64,000 bases of DNA from Burkholderia arboris (lineage in GTDB: Bacteria > Pseudomonadota > Gammaproteobacteria > Burkholderiales > Burkholderiaceae): the NCBI RefSeq assembly GCF_902499125.1, contig NZ_CABVPX010000013.1, forward strand, positions 62,001 to 126,000, written 5' to 3'. Below, one piece after another: positions 37,704-46,739 of this stretch (within the stretch, counting starts at the first letter, position 1; the number at the start of each line of letters is the position of its first letter). The notes under the pieces were generated by a model. That model was not told the origin of the DNA and searched no databases. It saw only the letters and a program-made list of their open reading frames with translations. A program made the position numbers and the translations under genes.

Positions 37704-38597
37704 TCACGACGCCTGCTGACGGCCGTTGCCCGGCCGCACGATGTCGATGAACGCCGCGAAATCGGCGCCGGCGAGCCCTTGCGCGGCGCCGAGCCGCAAC
37801 ACTTGCTGGACCGTGGCCGATACGGGCATCACCGCGCCCGTGTCGCGCGCGGCGTCGGCAATCGCATCGACATCCTTCTGGAACGTGCTGAGCGCGCCGA
37901 TCGGTGCATGACCACCCGACGTCATGCGCGGCACGAACGTCTGCAGCAGCACCGAGTCGGCCCAGCCGCCGGCCAGCGCCTCGGCCAGACGCGCCGCGTC
38001 GATGCCGCTCGCCTGCGCGAGGCCGACGGCCTCGGCGATGGCCGTAACCGTCGCGGTCACGATCGCCTGGTTGCACAGCTTCGCCGTCTGGCCCGCGCCC
38101 GCGTCGCCCATGTGCGTGATGCGCGACGCGTACGTGTCGATCAGCGGCCGCACCGCGTCGAGATCGGCCGCGCGACCGCCGGCCATCACCGCGAGCGTGC
38201 CGGCCTGCGCGCCCGGCACGCCGCCGGACACCGGTGCATCGACCCAGCCGACGCCGAGTGCAGCCGCGCGCGCCGCGTAGTCGCGCGTCGCCGCGGGCGG
38301 AATGCTCGAATGATCGACGATGCGCTTCAGACGGCGCGCGGCGGCATCGCCGGAAAGCAGCCCGTGCTCGCCGAATACGACGTCGCCAACCGCACGGCCG
38401 TCGAGCACGCACACGCATACCGTCTCGACGCGTTCGGCCAGCTCACGCGGCGTGCCGACCACCTGCGCGCCGTCCTTGACCAGCGCCTCGGCCTTGTCGC
38501 GCGAGCGATTCCACACGCTGACGCGATGCCCGGCCGCCAGCAAATGCCGAATCATCGGCGCGCCCATCAATCCCGGTCCGCAAAATCCGACTTCCAC
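37704..38597 (-). CDS. NAD(P)-dependent beta-hydroxyacid dehydrogenase
   Basis: Member of the 3-hydroxyisobutyrate / tartronate semialdehyde reductase family, 297 residues. The Rossmann motif is [18 protein letters not shown] at the N-terminus. The substrate-binding signature is [17 protein letters not shown], and the catalytic lysine is in [11 protein letters not shown]. The start is a GTG at 38597, with GGAGACGAGGA upstream. Several activities are possible in this family; tartronate semialdehyde reductase would fit the glyoxylate-to-glycerate route with glycerate kinase, but nothing here proves it. It is divergent from dodecin. Confidence 0.88.
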   Translation of the reverse strand: MEVGFCGPGLMGAPMIRHLLAAGHRVSVWNRSRDKAEALVKDGAQVVGTPRELAERVETVCVCVLDGRAVGDVVFGEHGLLSGDAAARRLKRIVDHSSIPPAATRDYAARAAALGVGWVDAPVSGGVPGAQAGTLAVMAGGRAADLDAVRPLIDTYASRITHMGDAGAGQTAKLCNQAIVTATVTAIAEAVGLAQASGIDAARLAEALAGGWADSVLLQTFVPRMTSGGHAPIGALSTFQKDVDAIADAARDTGAVMPVSATVQQVLRLGAAQGLAGADFAAFIDIVRPGNGRQQAS

Positions 38598-38732
38598 GAT
38601 GTTCCTCGTCTCCAATATGGGTTGCACTTGCCGCCCATCATACCTATCACTCAAGAAGCCGGGCACGCACGGCACCGCTTCGGGACCGCGGCTTGCACCG
38701 GCAATACAGACCGATATCCCAGGGAGCGCATC

Positions 38733-38942
38733 ATGAGCGACCACGTGTACAAGATGATCGAGCTGACCGGTTCGTCGAAGCAATCGAGCGACGACGCGAT
38801 CCGCAACGCGATCTCGAAAGCCGGCAAGACGCTGCACAACCTGCACTGGTTCCAGGTGACCGAAACGCGCGGCCACATCGAAGGCGACCAGGTCGTGCAC
38901 TGGCAGGTCACGCTGAAGGTCGGCATGCGCATCGACGACTGA
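38733..38942 (+). CDS. Dodecin family flavin-binding protein
   Basis: A 69-residue protein forming hollow dodecamers that bind flavins, thought to store or buffer them. It shows the complete family pattern: [20 protein letters not shown], the flavin-stacking tryptophan in [11 protein letters not shown], and [11 protein letters not shown] at the end. AGGGAG lies before the ATG at 38733. It is monocistronic and divergent from the hydroxyacid dehydrogenase gene. Confidence 0.95.
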   Translation: MSDHVYKMIELTGSSKQSSDDAIRNAISKAGKTLHNLHWFQVTETRGHIEGDQVVHWQVTLKVGMRIDD

Positions 38943-39162
38943 CGCGTCTCCGCCTCACCCGCCGCGCTGCGATCCGGATCCGCGCAATACGGATCCGTGC
39001 GGCGCCGCGCTCCCCGCTTCCCACCCCGCTCGGGCCCCTTGTCGTGGCCCGGCCGGCGGGTGTCTGCGGGTATCCATCTCTTGACGCTGGGCCGGCTTCA
39101 TATTAAAAACGATATACCCCCCTTACCCCTCGATCAGCCCAGCCATATAAAACGGAGATATC

Positions 39163-40092
39163 ATGAGTCAGCAACGCGAGGCGATCGACACGTACCTCTT
39201 GCGCGTCTTGCACACCTTGTTGATGGAGCGCAGCGTCACGCGCGCGGCCGTCAAACTGAACCAGTCGCAACCGGCGATCAGCGCCGCGCTGCGGCGCCTG
39301 CGCGACATCACCGGCGATCCGCTGCTGGTGCGCGGCAAATCCGGCATGGTGCCGACCGAATACGGGCTGCGCCTGCTCGAGCCCGTGCAGAACGCGTTGC
39401 GTGAAATCGAGCGCATCAAGTTCCAGCAGCACAACTTCGACCCGGCCACGTCGATCCGCTGCTACCGGATCGGCTGCCCCGACTACCTGAACGTGCTGTT
39501 CGTGCCGACCGTCGTCGAACGCTTCCGCCAGGCCGCGCCGAACGCGACGCTCGAGTTCCATTCGCTCGGCCCCGCGTTCGACTACGAGCTCGCGCTGGAA
39601 GACGGCAAGCTCGACATCGTCGTCGGCAACTGGCCCGAGCCGCCCGAGCAGCTGCACCTGTCGAACCTGTTCGTCGACGAAATCGTCTGCCTGATGAGCA
39701 ACACGCACCCGTTCGCGAAGCGCGGTGGGCTGACGCTCGACCAGTACCTGAACGCACCGCATCTCGCGCCGACGCCGTACTCGGTCGGCCAGCGCGGCGC
39801 GATCGACGTGCATCTCGCGCGCGAACGCCTCAAGCGCCACGTGGTCGTCACGCTGCCGTACTTCAACCTCGCACCGTACGTGCTCGTGAAGTCCGACCTG
39901 ATCTTCACGACGACGCGCCTGTTCGCCGATCACTACGCGAAGTTCCTGCCGCTGTCGGTCGTGCCGGCGCCGCTCGACTTCCCGCCGATGCAGTACTACC
40001 AGCTGTGGCACGAACGCTGCCACTACTCGGACGAAGTGCGCTGGCTGCGCAGCCTCGTCGCCGAAGCCACCCGCACGCTGATCGAGCCGTAA
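39163..40092 (+). CDS. LysR-type regulator
   Basis: Predicted 309-residue LTTR. The N-terminal winged helix carries RSVTRAAVKLNQSQPAISAA (about 24-43) and LRRLRDITGDPLLVR. The rest is a periplasmic-binding-protein-like effector domain (IGCPDYLNVLFVPTVVERFR). A ribosome-binding GGAGAT precedes the ATG. It is convergent with the 8-oxoguanine deaminase-like gene at the edge of the purine cluster, so control of purine catabolism is possible but not shown. Confidence 0.9.
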   Translation: MSQQREAIDTYLLRVLHTLLMERSVTRAAVKLNQSQPAISAALRRLRDITGDPLLVRGKSGMVPTEYGLRLLEPVQNALREIERIKFQQHNFDPATSIRCYRIGCPDYLNVLFVPTVVERFRQAAPNATLEFHSLGPAFDYELALEDGKLDIVVGNWPEPPEQLHLSNLFVDEIVCLMSNTHPFAKRGGLTLDQYLNAPHLAPTPYSVGQRGAIDVHLARERLKRHVVVTLPYFNLAPYVLVKSDLIFTTTRLFADHYAKFLPLSVVPAPLDFPPMQYYQLWHERCHYSDEVRWLRSLVAEATRTLIEP

Positions 40093-40199
40093 CGGCACAC
40101 GCTGCCCGCGCCGGCGGGGCGCGTCGCGACAACCTCGCGGCGCGACGACGGCCGGCGGCACGCCCGGCAAGGCGGCCGCCGCACGGCTTCAGTCCTGCT

Positions 40200-41612
40200 T
40201 CAGCGCGACGCCTCGACGAGCGCGTGCGCCAGCGCGTTGTGACGCTCGATGACGGGCGGCAGATCGAGCGTCGCCAACCGCCCTTCCCGCACCACCACCT
40301 TCCCGTTCACCACCGTGTACGCCGTCTGCGACGGCGCGCAGAAGACGAGCGCCGCCACCGGATCGTGCAGCGCACCCGCGAACAGCGGCTGGCGCAGGTC
40401 GAACGCGGCGAAATCGGCGGCCATGCCGGGCTTCAGCGCGCCGATGTCGTCGCGGTTCAGCACCTTCGCACCGCCGAGCGTCGCGATCTCGAGCGCTTCG
40501 CGCGCGGTCATCGCATCGGGCCCGAAGCCGACCCGCTGCAGCAGCAGCGCCTGACGTACTTCGGCGACCATCTGCGCGCCGTCGTTCGACGCGGAGCCGT
40601 CAACGCCGAGACCGACCGGCACGCCCGCGAGCCGCATCTTCTTCACCGGCGCGATGCCCGACGCGAGCCGCATGTTCGAGCACGGACAGTGCGCGACGCC
40701 CGTGCCGGTGCGCGCGAACAGGCCGATACCCGCATCGTCGAGCTGCACGCAGTGCGCATGCCACACGTCGTGGCCGACCCAGCCGAGATCTTCCGCATAT
40801 TCGGCCGGCGTCATCCCGAACTTCTCGCGGCTGTACGCGATGTCGTTGACGTTCTCCGCAAGGTGCGTGTGCAGCGACACGCCGTACTCGCGCGCGAGCA
40901 CGGCCGCGTCGCGCATCAGGTCGCGGCTCACCGAGAACGGCGAGCACGGCGCGACCACCACGCGCAGCATCGCGTAGCGGCCTTCGTCGTGATAGGTCTC
41001 GATCAGGCGCTGCGTGTCGCGCAGGATGTCGGGCTCGCGCTCGACGACCGAATCGGGCGGCAGCCCGCCGTCGCGCTGGCCGACGCTCATCGAGCCGCGG
41101 CTCGCGTGAAAGCGCATGCCGATCCGCTGCGCGGCACCGATGCTGTCGTCGAGCCGGCTGCCGTTCGGGTAGATGTACAGGTGATCGCTCGACGTCGTGC
41201 AGCCCGACTGCAGCAGCTCGGCCATCGCGGTCAGCGTCGACACCTCGATCATCTCGGGCGTCAGGTGCGCCCAGATCCGGTACAGGTTCGTGAGCCAGCC
41301 GAACAGCTCGGCGTTCTGCGCCGCGGGCACCGCGCGCGTGAGGCTCTGGTACATGTGGTGGTGCGTGTTCACGAGCCCCGGGATCACGAGGTGGCCGCGC
41401 AGGTCGAGCACTTCGTCGGCCGTATCGGGCAGCTCGGCGGTCGGGCCGACCGCGACGATCCGGTTGTCTTCGATATAGAGCCCGGCATCGCGCAGCTCGC
41501 GACGCGTGTCGTCCATGGTCACGAGCACGTCGGCGTGCTTGACCAGCAGGGTTTTCGGGCGGGATGAGGAGGTGTTCGGCGCGCGTGCGCCAGCGTGCTG
41601 CTCGAGGTTCAT
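40200..41612 (-). CDS. 8-oxoguanine deaminase-like amidohydrolase
   Basis: Metal-dependent deaminase of the TRZ/ATZ family, 470 residues. Metal ligands are visible in VNTHHHMYQSLTRA (HxH), LHTHLAENVND, HAHCVQLDDAG and GLGVDGSASND. The HHHMYQSLTRA pattern and overall size match bacterial 8-oxoguanine deaminases, which turn 8-oxoguanine into urate. The neighbouring urate-degrading genes support that: urate would pass to PuuD-UraH encoded just beyond. Other family activities (for example guanine or triazine deamination) cannot be excluded. It is divergent from uraH-puuD. Confidence 0.87.
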   Translation of the reverse strand: MNLEQHAGARAPNTSSSRPKTLLVKHADVLVTMDDTRRELRDAGLYIEDNRIVAVGPTAELPDTADEVLDLRGHLVIPGLVNTHHHMYQSLTRAVPAAQNAELFGWLTNLYRIWAHLTPEMIEVSTLTAMAELLQSGCTTSSDHLYIYPNGSRLDDSIGAAQRIGMRFHASRGSMSVGQRDGGLPPDSVVEREPDILRDTQRLIETYHDEGRYAMLRVVVAPCSPFSVSRDLMRDAAVLAREYGVSLHTHLAENVNDIAYSREKFGMTPAEYAEDLGWVGHDVWHAHCVQLDDAGIGLFARTGTGVAHCPCSNMRLASGIAPVKKMRLAGVPVGLGVDGSASNDGAQMVAEVRQALLLQRVGFGPDAMTAREALEIATLGGAKVLNRDDIGALKPGMAADFAAFDLRQPLFAGALHDPVAALVFCAPSQTAYTVVNGKVVVREGRLATLDLPPVIERHNALAHALVEASR

Positions 41613-42121
41613 GCGTTCTCCGCGTCGGTCTGCCCCCAGGGGCTGTCCTGGAGGCGGTCACACAGCCATTCGAACGCTGAATCGCGGCACGCTCCGGTGC
41701 CTGCGTCCGTTCGAACGCCCTGGCCCGGTTACCCGGCGTGCTCGCCGTCTTCGGGGTACGCGCGGGCCACCGGCCGACGCGCACGGCGGGAGGATCGCCC
41801 AAGCGCGCGCCGCACACAATGCGCGATCCGGAATACCGCGCTTCAGGGTTCCGATATGGTACGCCGCGCAGGCCCTCCCCGAGCGCCTGAAAGCCCGCCG
41901 GAAGCCACGCCCGGCGTGCCGTCGACAGCCGCTCATGCGCGGCGCATTATCTTTGATATCGCGCCCGTATTTGCGCGGGGAACCTTTTTACAATGCCTGC
42001 ACGGCGCTCGCTTCAATCTCGCCGACGGGTATGTAGCCACGTGACGTGGAGCCTCGATCCGCCGCACAGTCAATGGATCGAGTCGCCGCCGAACCTCGCA
42101 TTCACACAAGGACAATTGCGA
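41613..42121. promoter_or_regulatory. 509-base divergent region, purine genes
   Basis: No convincing gene is seen here; open frames have no family features. TACAAT (41989-41994) is a possible -10 for uraH-puuD. The 13-base palindrome CCACGTGACGTGG is at 42037-42049, about 75 bases before uraH, and could bind a regulator. Confidence 0.45.
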
Positions 42122-42475
42122 ATGGGAAAGCTCACTACCCACGTACTCGATACGGCGCACGGCCGTCCCGGCGCTGCAATCAAGGTGGACCTCTACGCGC
42201 TGGACGGCGAATCGCGCCGCGCGATCAAGACCGTGCTGACCAATAGCGACGGCCGCTGCGACGAACCCCTGCTCGAAGGCGCCGCGCTCGCCGCCGGCGA
42301 ATACGAACTCGTGTTCCATGCCGGCGACTACTTCGCGTCGCTCGGCGTGAAGGTGCCCGAACCCCGTTTCGTCGACCGCGTCGTACTCCGCTTCGGCATC
42401 GCCGACACCGGCTCGCACTACCACGTGCCGCTGCTCGTGTCGCCGTGGTCGTACAGCACCTATCGCGGCAGCTGA
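42122..42475 (+). CDS. uraH: 5-hydroxyisourate hydrolase
   Basis: Transthyretin-like enzyme that opens 5-hydroxyisourate to OHCU, the second step after urate oxidation. The 117-residue protein begins GKLTTHVLDTAHGRPGAA and ends in the diagnostic YRGS tetrapeptide. Catalytic His7 (THVLD), an arginine in the EPRFVDRV segment and His in SHYHVPLL are present. The ATG at 42122 gives the standard length. puuD follows after 52 bases. Confidence 0.96.
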   Translation: MGKLTTHVLDTAHGRPGAAIKVDLYALDGESRRAIKTVLTNSDGRCDEPLLEGAALAAGEYELVFHAGDYFASLGVKVPEPRFVDRVVLRFGIADTGSHYHVPLLVSPWSYSTYRGS

Positions 42476-42527
42476 CATACGCATCAGCGCCCACATCAAA
42501 CAAACGATTTGAGTCTGGAGGAGTTTC

Positions 42528-43721
42528 ATGGAAGGCTTCATCACCGACTGGCTGAACCTCGCGCTGCGATGGCTGCACGTCATCGTCGCCATTGCGTGGA
42601 TCGGCGAGTCCTTCTATTTCGTCGCGCTCGACAACAGCCTGAAACCGCCGACCGACCCGAACCAGCGCAAGCGCGGTGTGTTCGGCGAGCTGTGGCACGT
42701 CCACGGCGGCGGTTTCTACAACATGCAGAAGTACACGGTCGCCCCGCCGGAAATGCCGGATGACCTGCACTGGTCGAAGTGGCCGTCGTACACGACCTGG
42801 CTGTCGGGCTTCTCGCTGTTCTTCGTGCTGTACCTGCTCGCACCGAACACGTACCTGATCGACAAGAGCGTGCTCGACATGGGCCCCGTCGTCGCCGTCG
42901 CTTCCGCACTCGGCTTCCTCGCGGCCGGCTGGATCGTCTACGACTCGCTGTGCCGCGTCCTCGGCACCAACGATCGCGTGCTCGGCATCTGCGTCGGGAT
43001 CTACGTCGTCGTCGCAGCGTACCTCGCATGCCACATCTTCTCGGGCCGTGCCGCCTATCTGATCGTCGGCGCAATGCTCGCGACGATCATGTCGGCGAAC
43101 GTGTTCTTCGTGATCATCCCCGGCCAGCGCAAGATGGTCGACAAGATGCTCAAGGGCGAAGAACCGAACCCGATCTACGGCAAGCGCGGCAAGCAGCGCT
43201 CGGTGCACAACACGTACTTCACGCTGCCGGTCGTGTTCGCGATGCTGTCGAACCACTACGCGATGACGTACACGAACAAGTTCAACTGGATCGTGCTCGT
43301 GCTGATCATGCTGGCCGGCGCGCTGATTCGCCAGTTCTTCGTGATGCGTCACCGCGGCAAGCAGCTGTGGTACCTGCCGATCGGCGGCGTCGCGCTGCTG
43401 TCGGGCGCGCTGGTCTGGACGATGCCCAAGCCGGTCGCACCGGAAGCGCAAGCTGCAAACGCGCCGAAGATCGTGATCAACGACATCATGCCGATCCTGC
43501 AGCAGCGCTGCGTCGAGTGCCACTCGTCGAAGCCGACGCTGATGGGCAGCGCTCCCGCAGGCGTGATGTTCGACACGCCGGACGAAGTGTCGAAGAACGC
43601 GCAGCGCATCTACGAACAGGCCGTGCGCCTGAAGGCGATGCCGATCGGCAACGTCACGCACATGACCGACGACGAGCGGACCAAGCTCGCCGCCTGGTTC
43701 GAGGGTGGCGCGGTCAAGTAA
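42528..43721 (+). CDS. puuD: PuuD membrane urate hydroxylase with cytochrome c domain
   Basis: Integral membrane urate oxidase that forms 5-hydroxyisourate and is thought to pass electrons to the respiratory chain. The 397-residue protein has about eight membrane helices of the UPF0716/DUF989 type, starting LALRWLHVIVAIAWIGESFY. A C-terminal periplasmic cytochrome c domain has heme motif CVECH (near residue 328) and a late axial methionine candidate in GNVTHMTDDER. It is the partner of uraH upstream. A strong terminator follows the stop codon. Confidence 0.95.
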   Translation: MEGFITDWLNLALRWLHVIVAIAWIGESFYFVALDNSLKPPTDPNQRKRGVFGELWHVHGGGFYNMQKYTVAPPEMPDDLHWSKWPSYTTWLSGFSLFFVLYLLAPNTYLIDKSVLDMGPVVAVASALGFLAAGWIVYDSLCRVLGTNDRVLGICVGIYVVVAAYLACHIFSGRAAYLIVGAMLATIMSANVFFVIIPGQRKMVDKMLKGEEPNPIYGKRGKQRSVHNTYFTLPVVFAMLSNHYAMTYTNKFNWIVLVLIMLAGALIRQFFVMRHRGKQLWYLPIGGVALLSGALVWTMPKPVAPEAQAANAPKIVINDIMPILQQRCVECHSSKPTLMGSAPAGVMFDTPDEVSKNAQRIYEQAVRLKAMPIGNVTHMTDDERTKLAAWFEGGAVK

Positions 43722-43761
43722 GCCGCCGTGCGCCGGTTGCCGGCGCAATCCTCTCCGTTCG

Positions 43762-43789
43762 CGGGCCCGGTGACGGGCCCGTTTTTTTT
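43762..43789 (+). terminator. Terminator after puuD
   Basis: 8-bp stem CGGGCCCG repeated as its own complement (43762-43769 with 43774-43781), GTGA loop, then eight T on the plus strand. Confidence 0.92.
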
Positions 43790-43814
43790 GCGTGCGCGCA
43801 ATGCGTTTCGTGCG

Positions 43815-44225
43815 CTAGCCGCGCAGCGCGTCGCGCTGCAGTGCGACGAGCGCCTCGAGTGCGCGCGGGCCGTCGCCGAACGGTACGAAGATGTGATCGT
43901 GGTATGCAGCGGCCATCACGTTGCAGCTGATGCCCGCTGCACCCAGCGCCCGCGCGAATGCGGCCGTGAGGCCGACGGCCGCGAGGTCGGAATGGACGGT
44001 CAGCGTGATCCATGCGGCGCGGAACAGCACGGGCCAGCCGTAACGGGCAGCCGCTTCCTCGTCGACCACGACCGTCAGCCCTTCCGTTTCACGGAACGTG
44101 GCAACTACTTCGGATAACGATACGTCTGCGTCAGACGGCAGCGCGACGAAGGCGAACGCGCCGGGATGCAGGTCGGGCTGCATCGTGCGCAGCAGGATCG
44201 CGAGGTCGTTTTCAGGTTGGCTCAT
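43815..44225 (-). CDS. ACT-domain protein, unknown ligand
   Basis: A 136-residue protein resembling the COG3602 group: two ACT-like ligand-binding folds, one ending SEVVATFRETEGLTVVVDEE and one starting WITLTVHSDLAAVGLTAAFA. ACT domains bind amino acids or other small effectors, but which one is unknown. It follows the LysR gene at 44297 by 71 bases on the same strand. Confidence 0.78.
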   Translation of the reverse strand: MSQPENDLAILLRTMQPDLHPGAFAFVALPSDADVSLSEVVATFRETEGLTVVVDEEAAARYGWPVLFRAAWITLTVHSDLAAVGLTAAFARALGAAGISCNVMAAAYHDHIFVPFGDGPRALEALVALQRDALRG

Positions 44226-44296
44226 CGGAGAATCGCGTCCGGAACCGGACGTCGTACGGTGGCGATGCGGGCACGATAGCACGTGCGGCGATCGCG

Positions 44297-45217
44297 TCAC
44301 GCACGCACCATCGCCACCTCGTCCGCAAGCCAGTCGCACAGTGCAACGATGCGAGGATCGCCCTGCGTGTGCTCCGGATACACGACGTGATACGCGAGCC
44401 CCGGCGCCACCTCGACGTTCACGTCGAACAGCCGTACGAGGCGCCCGTCCGCGAGATCGCGCGCGATCATGTGCGGCTCCGCCAGCCCGACCGTCGTACC
44501 GTCCATGACAGCCTGCACGACGTGGCCTGAATCCGGAAACGCGACACACCGGCTATCGTCGAAACCGTCGATGCCCGCTGCGGTCATCCAGGCCGACCAG
44601 CGCGGCCAGATCACACCGTCGACTTCGCAGTTGGCGTGGCAAAGCGTGTGACGAAGCAGGTCGCGCGGCTTGCGCAACGGTGGGCCGGCCGACAACAGCG
44701 CGGGGCTGCCTATCGCGACGACCGACGTGCCGAACAGGCGCTGCGTACATGCGTCCCGGTAACGCCCGGTGCCGAAACGGATCGCGACATCCACATCGTC
44801 GCCATCGAAATCGCGCAGCCGGTCGGTGATGTCGAACGTCAGTTCGAGCGCCGGATGCGCGGCCTTGAAGCGCGGCAGGCGTGGCAGCAACCAATGCGTC
44901 GCGAAGCGCGCGCCGACCGACACGCGCAATTCCGTCTGCTCGCGCGCGATGCGCCGTGCGCGTGCGCTCGCGTGCTGCAGGCCCGCGAGCGCATCGGCGG
45001 CCGCCGCAGCCAGCACGGCACCCGCCGGCGTCAGCCGGATGCTGCGGCTCGTACGGACGAACAGCTCCATGCCGAGCTGCGCCTCGATCTCCTTGATCTG
45101 GTGACTGACGGCTGCCGGCGTCAGCCCGACCTCGTCGGCCGCCCGCGAAAAATTCAGGTGCCGCGCCGCCGCATCGAACGTTCTCAGCGCGCGCGTACCA
45201 GGCCACATGCGTTCCAT
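44297..45217 (-). CDS. LysR-type regulator (GcvA-like)
   Basis: Predicted 306-residue LTTR. The winged helix reads LNFSRAADEVGLTPAAVSHQ (about 21-40) with IKEIEAQLGMELFVRTSRSI after it, the pattern of the GcvA/AmpR subgroup. The C-terminal domain has the GVIWPRWSAWMTAAG and GTTVGLAEPHMIARDLA segments seen in that subgroup. It is divergent from the class IV aminotransferase gene, its most likely target by the usual LTTR arrangement, and is followed by the ACT-domain gene. Confidence 0.9.
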   Translation of the reverse strand: MERMWPGTRALRTFDAAARHLNFSRAADEVGLTPAAVSHQIKEIEAQLGMELFVRTSRSIRLTPAGAVLAAAAADALAGLQHASARARRIAREQTELRVSVGARFATHWLLPRLPRFKAAHPALELTFDITDRLRDFDGDDVDVAIRFGTGRYRDACTQRLFGTSVVAIGSPALLSAGPPLRKPRDLLRHTLCHANCEVDGVIWPRWSAWMTAAGIDGFDDSRCVAFPDSGHVVQAVMDGTTVGLAEPHMIARDLADGRLVRLFDVNVEVAPGLAYHVVYPEHTQGDPRIVALCDWLADEVAMVRA

Positions 45218-45350
45218 CGATCTTCAAACAGAATTTGATGACCGTGACAAAACTACTCGTTTTTCATGTCGCCATCAATCGGCAAACAATAGGCTTTCTT
45301 GAAGATGCCGTGCGCCGGCCCGTGCGCGCGGCCAACCTGGAGATTCGTCG

Positions 45351-46166
45351 ATGACCGCTGCCCCCTTCCCGTCCGTCGCCCAGATCAACGGCGTGGCCGC
45401 TACATGCGAAACACTCGCCGCGCTGGCCTTCGCAGGGCATGCGCATTTCACCGCGATGCAGATACGCGACGGCCGCGTGCGCGGGCTCGACCTGCATCTC
45501 GCACGGCTGCGTGACGCGTCGCACGCGCTGTTCGGTCGTGCCCTGCCCGACGAGCGGATTCGCGCGTTCCTGCGCACCGCGCTCGATCGCGCGCCGCCGG
45601 CGCTGTCGCTGACCGCGACCGTGCACGCGACGACGGGCGAATTCGTCGCGCCGCGCGATGACGAAGCGCTCGATGTGCTGGTCCGCACGGCCGCGCCGTC
45701 GTCGGGGCCGGCCGGCCCGCTCGATCTCGCGCTGTTCGAACACGAGCGCGTGCTGCCGGACATCAAGCACGTCGGCGAAGTCGCGAAGACGCACTTCCTG
45801 CGCCGTGCGGTCGCGCAGGGTTTCGACGATGCGGCGTTCATCGATCGCCGCGGGCGCATCAGCGAAGGCTCGATCTGGAACGTCGCGTTCTGGGACGGCA
45901 ACGCGGTCGTATGGCCGGTGGCCGACATGCTCGGCGGCGTCACGATGGGCATCCTGCGGCGGCAACTGGCGCGCCTCGGCATCGCGCAGCACGATCGCGA
46001 AGTGACGCCGTCCGACCTGCCGTCGATGGCCGGCGCCGTCGTGATGAATTCGTGGACACCAGGAATCGCCGTGCACCGGCTCGGCACGGCGGCGCTGCCC
46101 GAGTCGTCGTCGCTCGCCGTGCTGCTGCGTCACGCATATGAACAGGAGCCGCCCGTCGCGCCGTGA
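45351..46166 (+). CDS. Class IV aminotransferase (PabC/BCAT-like)
   Basis: PLP-dependent enzyme of the fold-type IV family (271 residues), which includes aminodeoxychorismate lyase, branched-chain and D-amino acid aminotransferases. The PLP lysine is Lys139 in LPDIKHVGEVAKTHF, aligned with the IKHLNRL motif of E. coli PabC, followed by AAFIDRRGRISEGSIWNVAF and GVTMGILRR. The exact substrate is not predictable. It is divergent from the GcvA-like regulator, which probably controls it. Confidence 0.85.
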   Translation: MTAAPFPSVAQINGVAATCETLAALAFAGHAHFTAMQIRDGRVRGLDLHLARLRDASHALFGRALPDERIRAFLRTALDRAPPALSLTATVHATTGEFVAPRDDEALDVLVRTAAPSSGPAGPLDLALFEHERVLPDIKHVGEVAKTHFLRRAVAQGFDDAAFIDRRGRISEGSIWNVAFWDGNAVVWPVADMLGGVTMGILRRQLARLGIAQHDREVTPSDLPSMAGAVVMNSWTPGIAVHRLGTAALPESSSLAVLLRHAYEQEPPVAP

Positions 46167-46182
46167 CATGCGCACGCCCTGC

Positions 46183-46587
46183 TCAACCGTCGACAGCCTC
46201 CGGCAGCCGCGCGATCACCTTGATCTCGAACTGGAAGCCGTACAGCCAGGTCACGCCGACGGCAGTCAGCGCGGGATGCGGGGCATCGCCCCAGTATTCG
46301 GGAACGATCTCCCAGATCCGCTCGAACGTCGCCTCCGGATCGACGAGGAACACCGTCACGTCGACGACGTCGTCGAACGTGCAGCCCGCCGCGTACAGCA
46401 CCGCATTCAGGTTGTCGAACGCGCGGCGGACCTGCGCGCCCAGTTCCGGCTCGGGCGAGCCATCGTCGCGGCTGCCGACCTGCCCGGACACGAACAGGAA
46501 GCCGTTCGAGCGCACTGCCGGCGAATAACGGTTGCGGTCATACAGCGCCTGGCGACCAGGCGGAAAAACTACGCTACGCTTTGCCAT
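46183..46587 (-). CDS. Rid family protein, non-canonical
   Basis: A 134-residue YjgF/YER057c/UK114-type protein, normally trimeric. It has the expected SNGFLFVSGQVG and VRRAFDNLNAVLYAAGCTFD segments. In the region where RidA enzymes carry the imine-hydrolysing arginine before LP, this protein reads GVTWLYGFQFEIKVIA. It therefore probably belongs to one of the Rid subgroups without standard imine deaminase activity. It is divergent from the LysR gene at 46740. Confidence 0.87.
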   Translation of the reverse strand: MAKRSVVFPPGRQALYDRNRYSPAVRSNGFLFVSGQVGSRDDGSPEPELGAQVRRAFDNLNAVLYAAGCTFDDVVDVTVFLVDPEATFERIWEIVPEYWGDAPHPALTAVGVTWLYGFQFEIKVIARLPEAVDG

Positions 46588-46739
46588 TCAACCCCTCCAT
46601 CGGTCTGCGGGGCGACACCGCCCCTGTCTCAACGATGAAGGCACTTTAAGGACCGTTGCGCGGCGGATAAACCGGCAACCTTGTCCAACACTGTTTGCGC
46701 TCTCCAAACAATGTCCGAGCGACGCGGAGCCCTGACCCG

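Noticed and set aside
41506-42036. Open frames in the gap before uraH.
   Set aside because: No ribosome-binding site, no domain features and they overlap the start of the deaminase gene.
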